From Macrostomum hystrix (Eukaryota > Platyhelminthes > Macrostomidae), in contig CATNEN010000012.1 in NCBI GenBank assembly GCA_950097015.1, forward strand, positions 3,217,501 through 3,281,500: 64,000 nucleotides of DNA, in the 5' to 3' direction. Under the pieces are notes generated by a model that did not search any database, was not told the origin of the DNA, and saw nothing but the letters and a program-made list of their open reading frames with translations. Made by a program: the position numbers and the translations under genes. Shown here in pieces: positions 1 through 10,945 of this stretch (positions within the stretch are counted from its first letter, which is position 1; each line of letters begins with the position of its first letter).

Positions 1-11
1 GGTGGCTATTT

Positions 12-460
12 GATTGTACATGTCTTGTGGCGGGGTGGGGTGGGGCATGGAGTGAGGTTGTTGTATTTATCGAGCGCATTTTTATAGCTGGGGGGCTGGA
101 GTAATAGGCAGGAAGTGAGATAGCTATCTGATTGTACATGTCTTGTGGCGTGGTGGGGTGGGGCATGGAGTGAGGTTGTTGTATTTAGAGAGCGCACTTT
201 TTCTAGCTGGGGGGCTGGAGTATTAGGCAGGAAGTGAGATAGCTAACTGATTGTACATGTCTTGTGGCGGGATGGGGTGGGGCATGGAGTGAGGTTGTTA
301 TTTTTAGCGCGCTTTTTCGGGCGTTAAGGCTGGAGTCCTGGACAAGGAGTGAGGTGCCTATTTACATGTGTTGGTGTTTGTGTAGGTTTAATATAGTTTT
401 CGAAAGTTTTTTTAGGTTGGGTCATAGAGTGAGGTTGCAAATTTTGCACACATTATATAT
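12..460. repeat. 118-119-bp tandem repeat
   Basis: GATTGTACATGTCTTGTGGC starts at 12, 130 and about 249. A degenerate continuation runs to about 460. G-rich on the plus strand. It lies in the TRIM9 intron beyond exon 6. Confidence 0.8.
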
Positions 461-600
461 TGATTATTGATCGATTTTCCAAGAAGCGAGAGTTAATTTA
501 GTTTTTTTGTTTATTTTTTTCAGCATTAAATAAAATCAGGAGTTGATATGCCACTAAAAATGTGCACAGCAAAAATTTTTGATTTTCAATGAAAGGACAC

Positions 601-3600
601 CTTTCTGATCGCAGGCGATGGACTGTTGAAAGCTGCTCCGTGGCTCGAGGCAGTCTCCCTCTGCGAGGCAGGCAAGTTTGCGAAAGTTCTGCTTCGCCCA
701 TTTTCAGCTGCAGTCCAATTTCTATATATTAAATGAATAGAGAGACAGAAATTCTACCCGCTGCCTACCTTTGTGCTCAGCGAATGCCAGACTATTAATG
801 GCCACGAGCACCGGCTCCGGATCCAGGCGGATCTCGAACTGCTCGCTGACCCTCGGCCCGACCTCGACCTGGCGCTGCAGGCTGCGCTGCATAGCCTGAG
901 CCCGGTCCTGCATGGCTGCCGACACCTGGACAACGCGGGTGCTCCAACATGTGCTCCTCATTTCAACAAATAAGCATTTTTAAAAAGGGGTGGGTGGCAG
1001 AGCGGTCCAACGCGTTTGCCTCTCGCGCCAAGGTCCCTGAGCTCGATTCCGCGGCGAGGCCACATTGATTTAGGGTGCAGCCGCGGAGAGAAGGCTTGGG
1101 ACCTTGGGACCGTGCAACTTGGGACCGTGCAACTTACACCCTTGAGGGCCCACCCCAAGGCACAGTGAAGAACACTGCCTGACGATGAGAAAGTCAGGGC
1201 AGATGTACACACCTGTGTGCGTGTGTGCTCAGGAGTCAGCGAAATTTGCAGAATTGCCTCCTCGCTGGCTGCGGGTCTAGGGTCACCCAATGATGTGCCA
1301 TTGCCCGCAGCCCTCCTGCAATTATTTTTAATACTATTAAGCAGTATAATAAATGACAAAAAAATTAGCCTACCGTGATGAAGGCGGCTGGGTCCGTCTC
1401 CTTGAGCAGCTCAAGACAGAGCTGCAGGAGGCCGGTGGCTCGCGCCAGCCCGGAGGCGCACACCGCAGCCTGGTCGCGGGTGAGCCGAAGCTTGTGCTCC
1501 TGCTCAGAGGCGAGCTGGCTGAGCATCACCTGCTTCTTAGCCTGCAGGGCAGCCACCAGAGAGTCGAATTGTTCGGACACGCCGGCCGCCATGGCCTCTC
1601 GGTTGGACTGGAACCAGTGTCAAGGTCAATTCAAGGTCATTTCACATTTCACAGTGGAAAGACCCCACGCTATTTTTCCTCCTGGCAAAGACACGGCAGT
1701 TATTTCAAATACCCAATGCCTACTTCACGATAGCCAGCCAAACCATGACTCTCGCCCTAAACTATTTGTATCAAAATTTGTGGGCAATTTAAATACCCAC
1801 CATGTGGGTATTTAAAATAGCAATGTGATCCTTCTACTGCTAATATAGCGGTATCATATGTTCACAAGAGCTTTGTGGGCAATTGGCACAGCATTTGGTG
1901 ACACTAGACCCGCAGCCAGCGAGGAAGCAGTTCTACTCATTCCCGTGACTCCTGAGGACACTCGCTCACATTACATCATTCCCCTCTCACCTTAATTCGC
2001 TCCGAGCTCGACTTGAGTCGTTGCAGAAACTCCGAGCCCATCTTTGCCTGCTCAGACAGGCTCTGCAGTGCCTGGGACAGCTCGGTCTGAAGGATTCAAA
2101 AGGTGAGCTAGAGTTGCCGCTGTAATTCTTTCATATTGTAAATCCATCTCTTAACCTTCACATGGCGAAAATTCATGAATCATGAATCATGACCCATCAT
2201 TGGAATCAGGCAGGCAGAATCATGACCCGTCATTGGAATCAGGCAGGCAGAATCATGACCCGTCATTGGAATCAGGCAGGCAGAATCATGACCCGTCATT
2301 GGAATCAGGCAGGCAGAATCATGACCCGTCATTGGAATCAGGCAGGCAGAATCATGACCCGTCATTGGAATCAGGCAGGCAGAATCATGACCCGTCATTG
2401 GAATCAGGCAGGCAGAATCATGACCCATCATTGGAATCAGGCAGGCAGAATCATGACCCATCATTGGAATCAGGCAGGCAGAATCATGACCCGTCATTGG
2501 AATCAGGCAGGCAGAATCATGACCCGTCATTGGAATCAGGCAGGCAGAATCATGACCCGTCATTGGAATCAGGCAGGCAGAATCATGACCCGTCATTGGA
2601 ATCAGGCAGGCAGAATCATGACCCGTCATTGGAATCAGGCAGGCAGTCGAGTGCAAAAAAGCAGGACTTTATGACCCTAACCTTAGGTTCAGTTTCACTC
2701 GTAACAGCCCAGGTGCATATTACCCTAAGCCTGGTGATTGAGTGCCACTACTAATACCAATCGCTGATCCGAATTCGTCTAAAAAAATACCTAAGCCCCC
2801 CTCCCAGGAGACCCGGCAGGCAGGTGAAATGTCTGCGCCGCGAGCTGTCCCAAAGGAGAAAAAGAGAGAGGAGCAAAAACAGCGCAGATAGTTGGTGGGG
2901 GAGGAAGGGAAGATAAGGAGAGAGGGCAGGTGCCTTTCCTCAGCGCAAGAGTTTCGTTGCGGCGTCGAGCTTCGGGTTCGGCGGGTCGGGGAGAGCGGAG
3001 GAGGGGTGGCGGTAGGTGATGGAGGCAAGGAGCCGCTGACATTTTATCAGAGGCACCATCGCTCGACGACCGAGACAGACTGGCGCCTGGGCGCAGCTAT
3101 CGCCCTCCCTTGGGTGGGGGGATTTCAGCGCAACAACCATAGCTGGGAGAGAATGAAAGTGAAGACAGACTATAGAATCGGAAAGTGAAAGTTTAGAGAC
3201 AGCGAAGTGGCGAGAGTTCGCGTTTGCCTCTCTGGGTAGGTTGTTGGCACCTTCAGGCGGGCAGTGTTGCTTTTTCATCTTCTCGTGGCCCGAATGCTGC
3301 GCCCAAGAGGATATAATTGGGACTTTGTTCGGGGCTACAGCAGCGGCCACTGCCAAAAAGCGAAAGAAAGAGAAAAGGAACACCAGTACTTCCCGGCCTT
3401 GATGAAGACTTGGAGATGGCCATTCCATCCGCTAACTGTTCGCTTCCATTCTTATTTTCCTGGCGAGGCAGTTTTACAGCTTTCAAAATTCAAACTGCAT
3501 CCAGTATAGTCAGGTTTTTGGGCAAGTTATCGCGAAATTTATTAGCATTTTACCAGGTTACTGCTTAACCTGGTAGAGAGCGCGTTAAGCAGTGTCTGCG

Positions 3601-6600
3601 AACCCATTTTCACTTTAGTTCTGCCAGCTAAACCTAGTGTTGAAAGCTGAAAATCGAAGCTAATATTTGACAGCAAAAAAGAAGGCCTTGCGAAAGGCTG
3701 CACATCTGACTAAAGACAGGATGATAGTAGTAGGATAATCCTACCGATGCATGTTTGGGAACCTTGCAGAAGAAGAGAGATGGGGAACATAGATGAGGGT
3801 AGAAGGAGAGAGATGGGGAACATAGATGAGGGTAGAAGGAGAGAGATGGGGAACATAGATAAGGGTAGAAGGAGAGAGATGGGGAACTTAGATGAGGGTA
3901 GAAGGAGAGAGATGGGGAACATAGATGAGGGTAGAAGGAGAGAGATGGGGAACATAGATAAGGGTAGAACGAGAGAGATGGGGAACATAGATGAGGGTAG
4001 AAGGAGAGAGATGGGGAACATAGATGAGGGTAGAACGAGAGAGATGGGGAACATAGATGAGGGTAGAAGGAGAGAGATGGGGAACATAGATGAGGGTAGA
4101 AGGAGAGAGATGGGGAACATAGATGAGGGTAGAAGGAGAGAGATGGGGAACATAGATAAGGGTAGAACGAGAGAGATGGGGAACATAGATGAGGGTAGAA
4201 GGAGAGAGATGGGGAACATAGATGAGGGTAGAAGGAGAAGGGGCAAGAGATATAGAATTAGGAAGAATAAAAATGGAATAAGTAATATATAAAAGGTCCT
4301 ACAAGACTAGGGCGAAGCAGACATATGAAATTATATAAATTTTCTAAAGACGCTTGTGTGACAAATTTAACTAATCCCAATGCTCAGACAGTTAAGCAGA
4401 GGGCACCCCAGAGGGAAATAAAATTTATCTATCTACAATAATTCATATTTTTCAGCCCTCATCGGCCATCTGTCGCTAATCTAGCAGTCTATCGAAATGC
4501 ATACAAATATCCTAATATGTGTGGCAGTACAGTACTTTTGCTGGGGAGAATTGGAGAGGGATATGTGTTATAATTAAATAAGGACAGAGGAAAGTATGAA
4601 CAAGACACTTGATACCCGAGTGCTTCAGCTCACCCGGTTGTAAAATGTCTACTAGCATCATCTTCCCCAGTCCGTGGACTGAACAGTTTCGCGCAGCCTT
4701 CAGCAATAGCTGAGGTCTTGTCAGATGCCAGTGGCTGTACATCAGGCCCAGCTTGTCTAGAATACATTTCTGTCAGAATCTTTCTCAAGACAGCAAATAC
4801 TCGTACATATGGAAGAGAAGCTTCAGTCATTTGACTGATACCTTCATTAATATTTAGTTCGTCATTTCTAAGCAACTTTATGCCTAAACTCGTTGGCTGC
4901 ATCTAGCCAGAAACCGGAAATCGGAGATCCAATATTTTCGTTGTCCAAAAAATTCTGCCACGTTTCATTCCTGACGATAATCTTTGACAGCTTTCTAATC
5001 AAACTCCGATTATTTTGCTACAAATTTGCGACAGAAAAAAATATGTTTTCTGATGCAAACAGTCAGACAATATCCCTATCTATCCTCTGACAAGAATCCC
5101 TATATATATTCCCTTACAAGAATCCTTATTTATCCTCTGACAAGAATCTACCATATTTTCTGACAAGAATCCAATCTATCTTTTGACAAGAATCCCCATC
5201 TATCCTCTGACAAGAATCCCTATCTATCTTCTGACAAGAATCCCTATCTATCTTCTGATAAGAATCCCTGTCTACCATCTGACAAGAATCCCTATCTATC
5301 TTCTGATAAGAATCCCTATCTATCATCTGACAAGAATCCCTATCTATCATCTGATAAGAATCTCTATCTATCTTCTGCCAAGAATCCCTATCTATCTTCT
5401 GACAAGAATCCCTATCTATCATCTGATAAGAATCTCTATCTATCTTCTGCCAAGAATCCCTATCTATCTTCTGACAAGAATCTCTATCTATCTTCTGACA
5501 AGAATCCCTATCCATCTTCTGACAATAATCCCATCTATGTTCTGACAAGAATCCCTATCTATCTTCTGACAAGAATCCCTATCTACCATCTGACAAGAAT
5601 TCCTATCTATCTTCTGACAAGAATCCCTATTTATCTTCTGACAAGAATCCCTATCTATCTTCTGACAAGAATCTATATCTATCTTCTGACAAGAATCCCT
5701 ATCTATCATCTGACAAGAATGCCTATCTATCATCTGATAAGAATCTCTATCTATCTTCTGACAAGAATCTCTATCTATCTTCTGACAAGAATCCCTATCT
5801 ATCTTCTGACAAGAATCCCTATCTATCTTCTGACAAGAATCTCTATCTATCTTCTGACAAGAATCCCTATCTATCTTCTGACAAGAATCCCTATCTATCT
5901 TCTGATAAGAATCCCTATCTATCTTCTGACAAGAATCCCTATCTATCTTCTGACAAGAATCCCTATCTATCTTCTGACAAGAATCTCTATCTATCTTCTG
6001 ACAAGAATCCCTATCTATCTTCTGACAAGAATCCCTATCTATCTTCTGATAAGAATCCCTATCTATCTTCTGACAAGAATCCCTATCTATCTTCTGACAA
6101 GAATCCCTATCTACCATCTGACAAGAATTCCTATCTATCTTCTGACAAGAATCCCTATCTATCTTCTGACAAGAATCCCTATTTATCTTCTGACAAGAAT
6201 CCCTATCTATCCTCTGACAAGAATCCCTATCTATCCTCTGACAAGAATCCTTATCTATCCTCTGACAAGAATCTACCCTATTTTCTGACAAGAATCCAAT
6301 CTATCTTTTGACAAGAATCCCTATCTATCATCTGACAAGAATCCCTATCTATCATCTGATAAGAATCTCTATCTATCTTCTGACAAGAATCCCTATCTAT
6401 CTTCTGACAAGAATCCCTATCTATCTTCTGACAAGAATCCCTATCTATCTTCTGACAAGAATCCCTATCTATCTTCTGACAAGAATCCCTATCTTTCTTC
6501 TGACAAGAATCCCTATCTATCATCTGATAAGAATCCCTATCTATCTTCTGACAAGAATCCCTATCTATCTTCTGACAAGAATCCCTATCTATCTTCTGAT

Positions 6601-9600
6601 AAGAATCCCTATCTATCTTCTGATAAGAATCCCTATCTATCTTCTGATAAGAATCCCTATCTATCTTCTGACAAGAATCCCTATCTATCTTCTGACAAGA
6701 ATCCCTATCTATCTTCTGACAAGAATCCCTATCTATCTTCTGACAAGAATCCCTATCTATCTTCTGATAAGAATCCCTATCTATCTTCTGATAAGAATCC
6801 CTATCTATCTTCTGACAAGAATCCCTATCTATCTTCTGACAAGAATCCCTATCTATCTTCTGACAAGAATCCCTATCTATCTTCTGACAAGAATCCCTAT
6901 CTATCTTCTGATAAGAATCCCTATCTATCTTCTGATAAGAATCCCTATCTATCTTCTGACAAGAATCCCTATCTATCTTCTGACAAGAATCCCTATCTAT
7001 CTTCTGACAAGAATCCCTATCTATCTTCTGACAAGCAACAAATCGAAAAGTTTCCTCCGATGGACTTTATCCTACTTCGAGCAGCAGCATACTGTATCGT
7101 ACTGCTTTCCAGATATCTCAGAAGGGAAATGCTCCACTGTCCACAGAAGAGCTCGGTCATTCAGAGAAACGACAAAATCCGAGTTCTTATCTAGCCCTTT
7201 TACTGAGATCAGTCAGGCGCGAGAGTCGAATGAGGGGCGGAGAGATTTTCTGGTTGAGAAAATGCTTCAGCTGCCTTTGGCCAACCCGCAGGTCCCCTGC
7301 AGTCTCTCTGTCAGTCTCTCTTTTCGGAGAGTGCAAAGCTTAATCAGCCAAGGCCTTCTAACTACTTCGTTTTGCACCTGTGCCTGTGTGTGCTCGGGGG
7401 CCAGCGGAATGAGCAGAATTGCATCCTCGCTGGCTGCGGGTCTAGTGTCATCAAAGCATCAGTTTTGCAAAAGAAGTTCAAGATAGAAGATTGAAGCGTG
7501 TAGAAGTTTTGGGAACCTGTCCGTATAGTTACTAAAGTGCTCGAATCGCCTGAGGGGTCATCAAGCTTCTAGAAGGCAGTTCAGGCTAGTTCGGACTCTG
7601 CCGGAATCTCTGCGAAATCTTATCAAAGAGTTGGCGCGGAGGGTTGGTTGGGAAGAAACCTTGGCTTATCGTCCGCTGAGCAGGCTGCTCTGAATCATTA
7701 CTCACTAATCTCTGTACCTGTTTCCCCTCCCAACAAAGGTCTCTCCGATATCTCGCCAACGTGAACCCAGTTTGAGTTCATCTCTTCATAGTTTAGTTAC
7801 TTGTATTTTTCTTTACTCGAACTGACCAAGCGGGAAGCGGAATGCCGGAGATTTCCTAGCAATAAAACTCGAGAGAACAAAATTTTGCCTCGCTCAAATT
7901 CAGCTAGGGGATGGCACACAGAAGCGGTCGTAAAAATGAGATTGAGTAGGTGAGGGTGACCTCAGATTGCTAAAACTGGAGAGTGAGCTCGAGGTCAAGT
8001 GTTCGGGAATCTCAAAACAACTGTTTTATAGGCCGCTTTGAAATCTTCTGGGATACGGTTGAATTGGACCTAGGATCTACCTAGGATCTATCTATAATAT
8101 ACCTAGGATCTACCTAGGATCTATCTATAATATACCTAGGATCTACCTAGGATCTATCTATAATATACCTAGGATCTACCTAGGATCTATCTATAATATA
8201 CCTAGGATCTACCTAGGATCTATCTATAATATACCTAGGATCTACCTAGGATCTATCTATAATATACCTAGGATCTATCTAGAATCTATCTATAATCTAC
8301 CTAGGATCTATCTATAATATACCTAGGATCTACCTAGGATCTATCTATAATATACCTAGGATCTACCTAGGATCTATCTAGAATCTATCTATAATCTACC
8401 TAGGATCTATCTATAATATACCTAGGATCTACCTAGGATCTATCTAGGATCTATCTATAATCTACCTAGGATCTATCTATAATCTACCTAGGATCTACCT
8501 AGGATCTAGGATCTAAGATCTAGAATCTATCTAGAATCTATCTAGAATCTATCTAGAATCTATCTAGAATCTATCTATAATCTATCTATAATCTATCTAC
8601 CATCCGGAATTGACCAAGAACCCAGAGCATGCCACAGGTGTTCAGCTCACCTTCTGAGCTTTGCAGGCTGCTGAAATCTGTTGCAGTCGGTGCCGATCGC
8701 CGCTTCCGCCGCACAACTCCGTCTCGGCGCAGAGGCCGCAGGCGAAGCTGCTTCGGCAGGCTGCGCAGAATGCTGCCGACTCGCCTGGATGCCGCTGACA
8801 ACTTTCAACATCGTCAGCATCTCCAGTATCAGCTTCCACATCCGAAAGGTGGCGCTCGGAATCCCTGACGCCGCCGGCAGCCGCAGCGCCTGACACCAGC
8901 CGTTCCAGAGCCGGATTGGCTGGCAGCTGCTGGCAGTGCGGTGGCGACACCGGCTTCCGGCAGGCGGGGCAGAGAAAGCCGCCGCTGTTGCCACCGCCGC
9001 CGCCACCACCACTGGAGCCTCCGAGACCGTTGGAATTGTTCACACCTAATAATGATTAGCAAACTTTACTGCTTTTCCTATTTCCAATGCCTGAGTACGG
9101 TATCTGTTTGCGTGTGTGCTCAGGAGTCAGCGAAATGGGCAGAATTGCCTCCTCGCTGGCTGCGGGTCTAGTGTCACCAAATGATGTGCCATTGCCCGCA
9201 GCCCTCCTGCAATTACTATTATATAAGGTCAAGTTGTCACAGGAGTCCAAACTAGCCTTCAGGCTTTGAGCTATTAAAACGGATCCTCACGTTTGTACAT
9301 AGTTTTTTTCATCGTCAGGCAGTGTACAGTGTACTCTGTACCTTTTGGGCTGCGCATCAAGTTAATGTGAAGTCCATGTTTATATGCACTAAACACAGCG
9401 AACTCAGGACCGATCGGCGGGGGGAGAGCAGACTTACCTGCAACCGCTGCGGCCACCAAACTGTCTGGCCGGGAGGCGGGCAGGGACACTCCTGAGTCAG
9501 TCTCGGACAGCACTGACACCTGATCGTCGGCCGGAGCCTGTTGAATGCCCGTCCAGCAGTCGCGGCAGAGCGAATGGCCGCATGGCAGCAGGAGAGGCCG

Positions 9601-9687
9601 GACAAACCAGGAACGACAGAGCGGACACTTGAGCTCCTGCTCCAGGCCCTTGCCAATCCCAGCCATTGCGGAGTGTGACCCAGCCAT
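601..9687 (-). CDS. TRIM9: TRIM9/TRIM67-like E3 ubiquitin ligase, N-terminal part (3' end off the left edge)
   Basis: Six exons read on the minus strand: 9438-9687, 8651-9045, 1991-2086, 1374-1607, 769-925 and 601-707. All junctions have GT-AG ends and matching phase; the last is weakest (donor GTGTCC). Exon 1 starts at the ATG at 9685-9687 and holds the first half of a RING finger (CPLC, then CGHSLCRDC). After a linker with SETDSG, comparable to a Ser/Asp-Ser-Gly stretch in TRIM9, exon 2 supplies the closing CPAC pair. A B-box follows (CQRH, CAAC, CGLC, GDRH). Exons 3-4 form the coiled coil: ELSQALQSLSEQAK and SEQEHKLRLTRDQ closely resemble vertebrate TRIM9. Exon 5 matches the COS-like segment (FEIRLDPEPVLVAINSL). 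FN3 and SPRY domains must lie at coordinates below 1. Family members are RING E3 ligases in axon guidance and exocytosis (TRIM9, nematode MADD-2). I see only one B-box where vertebrate TRIM9 has two. Confidence 0.85.
985..1345 (+). mobile_element. tRNA-derived SINE, most complete copy
   Basis: The head (about 986-1060) has a pol III A box (GGTGGCAGAGCGG) and a B-box-like AGCTCGATTCC, with tRNA-Leu/Ser-like spacing. The body contains AACACTGCCTGAC and ACACCTGTGTGCGTGTG. The 3' part, CTCGCTGGCTGCGGGTCTAG followed by CCCGCAGCCCTCCTGCAATT, recurs elsewhere in the window. It occupies most of the 448-bp intron between TRIM9 exons 4 and 5, in the orientation opposite to the gene. Confidence 0.75.
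1652..1839. mobile_element. Short TIR (MITE-like) repeat, copy A
   Basis: The left end CAGTGGAAAGACCCCACGC and the reverse complement of the right end (CAGTAGAAGGATCAC) match each other and match the right end of copy C at 31150-31185. Inside are TATTTCAAATACCCAATGCC and CCTACTTCACGATAGC, diagnostic of the family, and a short palindrome at 1794-1814. Confidence 0.6.
1868..1970 (-). mobile_element. SINE 3'-end fragment
   Basis: Reverse complement of the SINE tail (GACACTAGACCCGCAGCCAG, then GACTCCTGAGGACA), in the intron between TRIM9 exons 3 and 4, next to the TIR repeat copy. Confidence 0.6.
2180..2647. repeat. 33-bp tandem array, about 14 copies
   Basis: Core ATCATGACCCGTCATTGGAA followed by TCAGGCAGGCAGA. 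Nearly homogeneous, with a CCG/CCA variant. It lies in TRIM9 intron 2. Confidence 0.95.
2648..3765. other. Intronic DNA without a recognised feature
   Basis: Unique-looking sequence between two arrays in TRIM9 intron 2. Short ORFs here have no recognisable motif. Purine-rich runs occur at 2820-3000. Confidence 0.5.
3766..4240. repeat. 33-bp tandem array, about 14 copies
   Basis: Core GAGAGATGGGGAACATAGAT followed by GAGGGTAGAAG. Purine-rich on plus, hence pyrimidine-rich on the TRIM9 sense strand. Confidence 0.95.
4241..5060. other. AT-rich intronic DNA
   Basis: Apart from the SINE fragment at 4655-4725, I see no gene or repeat structure. Confidence 0.5.
4655..4725 (+). mobile_element. Fragment of the conserved-domain SINE
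   Basis: CCAGTCCGTGGACTGAACAG followed by CGCAGCCTTCAG and CAATAGCTG matches the tail of the 29225-29458 SINE. It lies in TRIM9 intron 2 (between exons 2 and 3). Confidence 0.5.
5060..7034. repeat. 24-bp tandem array, about 80 copies
   Basis: Core TATCTTCTGACAAGAATCCC. Because 24 is a multiple of three it creates long spurious ORFs on both strands. Variants (ATC for TTC, GAT for GAC) recur at regular spacing, suggesting block duplication. The left end is more diverged than the right. It lies in TRIM9 intron 2. Confidence 0.95.
7035..8065. other. Intronic DNA, mostly unique
   Basis: It contains one SINE fragment (7366-7475) and no exon that I can support. Confidence 0.5.
7366..7475 (+). mobile_element. 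SINE 3'-end fragment
   Basis: CTGTGCCTGTGTGTGCTCGG followed by CTCGCTGGCTGCGGGTCTAG matches the tail of the 985-1345 SINE. It lies in TRIM9 intron 2, after the 24-bp array. Confidence 0.6.
8066..8600. repeat. CTAGGATCTA-based compound array
   Basis: Alternating 10-11-bp modules (CCTAGGATCTA, TCTATAATATA) form a superunit of about 32 bp. It contains many CCTAGG and AGATCT-like palindromes and ends 50 bp before TRIM9 exon 2. Confidence 0.9.
9085..9225 (+). mobile_element. SINE 3'-end fragment
   Basis: CTCGCTGGCTGCGGGTCTAG, TCACCAAATGATGTGCCATT and CCCGCAGCCCTCCTGCAATT are almost identical to the tail at 1258-1326. It lies in the intron that separates the two halves of the TRIM9 RING finger. 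Confidence 0.7.
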
Positions 9688-9750
9688 CGGCGCTTGCTCC
9701 GTTCTCGCTCAGCTGTGATCCAAATAAAATAGTATGAAGCCTGTTCTAAT

Positions 9751-10319
9751 TAGAAGAAGGACCACTAGAAGAAGAATGACGGAACACTCGTTTCTTGGAA
9801 AATTTATAAAGGCAGATTTTCACGTAAAAATGCACTAGCGAAATAGGAACTTTTCACTTCTTTCCACATTAAAACGTCGATAAATTTTTATTGGAAGCGG
9901 ATTCTATAATTTAGCTTATTAATCTTAATTAAGATCTTCATTTTATTTTCATTGATTTATCCTGAAGCACAATAGCAACCAATTAGAGATAAAACTTGGC
10001 CTACTGATTTTTTAATGAAAAAATTATACATTATTAGAAAGTAATAGTAAAATTAAGTTAGCCACTAGATAGCTTGACTAACTATTGTGCGTCAAGATTA
10101 ATAAATGAAAATAAAATGAAGATCAGTTTTTCATTAATAGATATTTCTAAAATTGTACAAAAAAATAAAATAATAATAATAATCTACATTTTACTGTAAA
10201 AAGTGAAAAGTTCGTATATCGCTAATGCATTTTTCCGAGAAAACTGCCTTAATACATTTTCCAAGAAACGACATCCTTCTTCTAGTTGTCTACTCTTATA
10301 TTCTTATTAGTGGTCTAAG
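9751..10319. mobile_element. Foldback DNA element with 9-bp target duplication
   Basis: The two halves are inverted copies. GATCTTCATTTTATTTTCAT near 9951 pairs with ATGAAAATAAAATGAAGATC near 10104, TCGTTTCTTGG near 9789 pairs with CCAAGAAACGA near 10261, and CTAGAAGAAG pairs with CTTCTTCTAG. The 9-mer TGTTCTAAT flanks it at 9742-9750 and 10320-10328. It has no coding capacity and is AT-rich. It lies just upstream of TRIM9. Confidence 0.7.
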
Positions 10320-10329
10320 TGTTCTAATA

Positions 10330-10945
10330 TATATTATAAATACCACCATTCTAAATATAGCCATCTATTTGCGGGATTACTATTTCAGATACTAATTTTA
10401 GAAGTCCATGCCTTCGGTTGTCTATGGCCAAGACTGGGTTTTCGAAACAATATCGGTAACATAGATTGTGGCTAAGCCTACGAGTTCTGTCGAAACGTAG
10501 TTAAAACGGCTGACACGCGCCCTCTGCGGACAGTCTATGGCCAAAATTAGTGAGATTTTTCCATAGAGATTCTTGGCGGGCATGAGGCATTGTATATAAT
10601 GTAATGATACTATATTACTACCGAATGCTTGCAAAAGTTACTTACATTTTCTGTGAGCAATGTGAAGAGCGATGCAAAATTTTTTGTTGCGTTTTGATAA
10701 TGCAGCGAGTTTCTCTGAAAACAGTACTGACTCTGCGATATCTATCGATCATTTATCCTCTAAAAAAACAATGGCCCAATGGGAGCTCAGGAAGGCTTCC
10801 ATTGGTCAACGCGCGGATTTTTCAAATCAACTAAGCAAACATTCGCTATCCCGCGAAATGACTAGCAAGATTGCTAGTATGTTCTTCAAAATGGATTATC
10901 AGTTCCACAAAGAGGATAACCATTGAATAGCTGAAAGATCTAGAA
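10330..10945. other. Intergenic DNA, no gene seen
   Basis: AT-rich. GTCTATGGCCAA occurs twice (near 10420 and 10532) without further structure. Confidence 0.4.

Noticed and set aside
988-1063. tRNA gene
   Set aside because: A and B boxes are present but the cloverleaf is imperfect and the body continues as a SINE repeated elsewhere.
6308-7486. 392-codon ORF of TRIPIYLL repeats, and similar long ORFs at 5488-6291, 11635-12375, 32668-33444, 38520-39269 and 62639-63808
   Set aside because: They are tandem arrays without stop codons in one or more frames, so frames stay open by construction. Both strands are open at once, and the arrays lie in introns or intergenic DNA.
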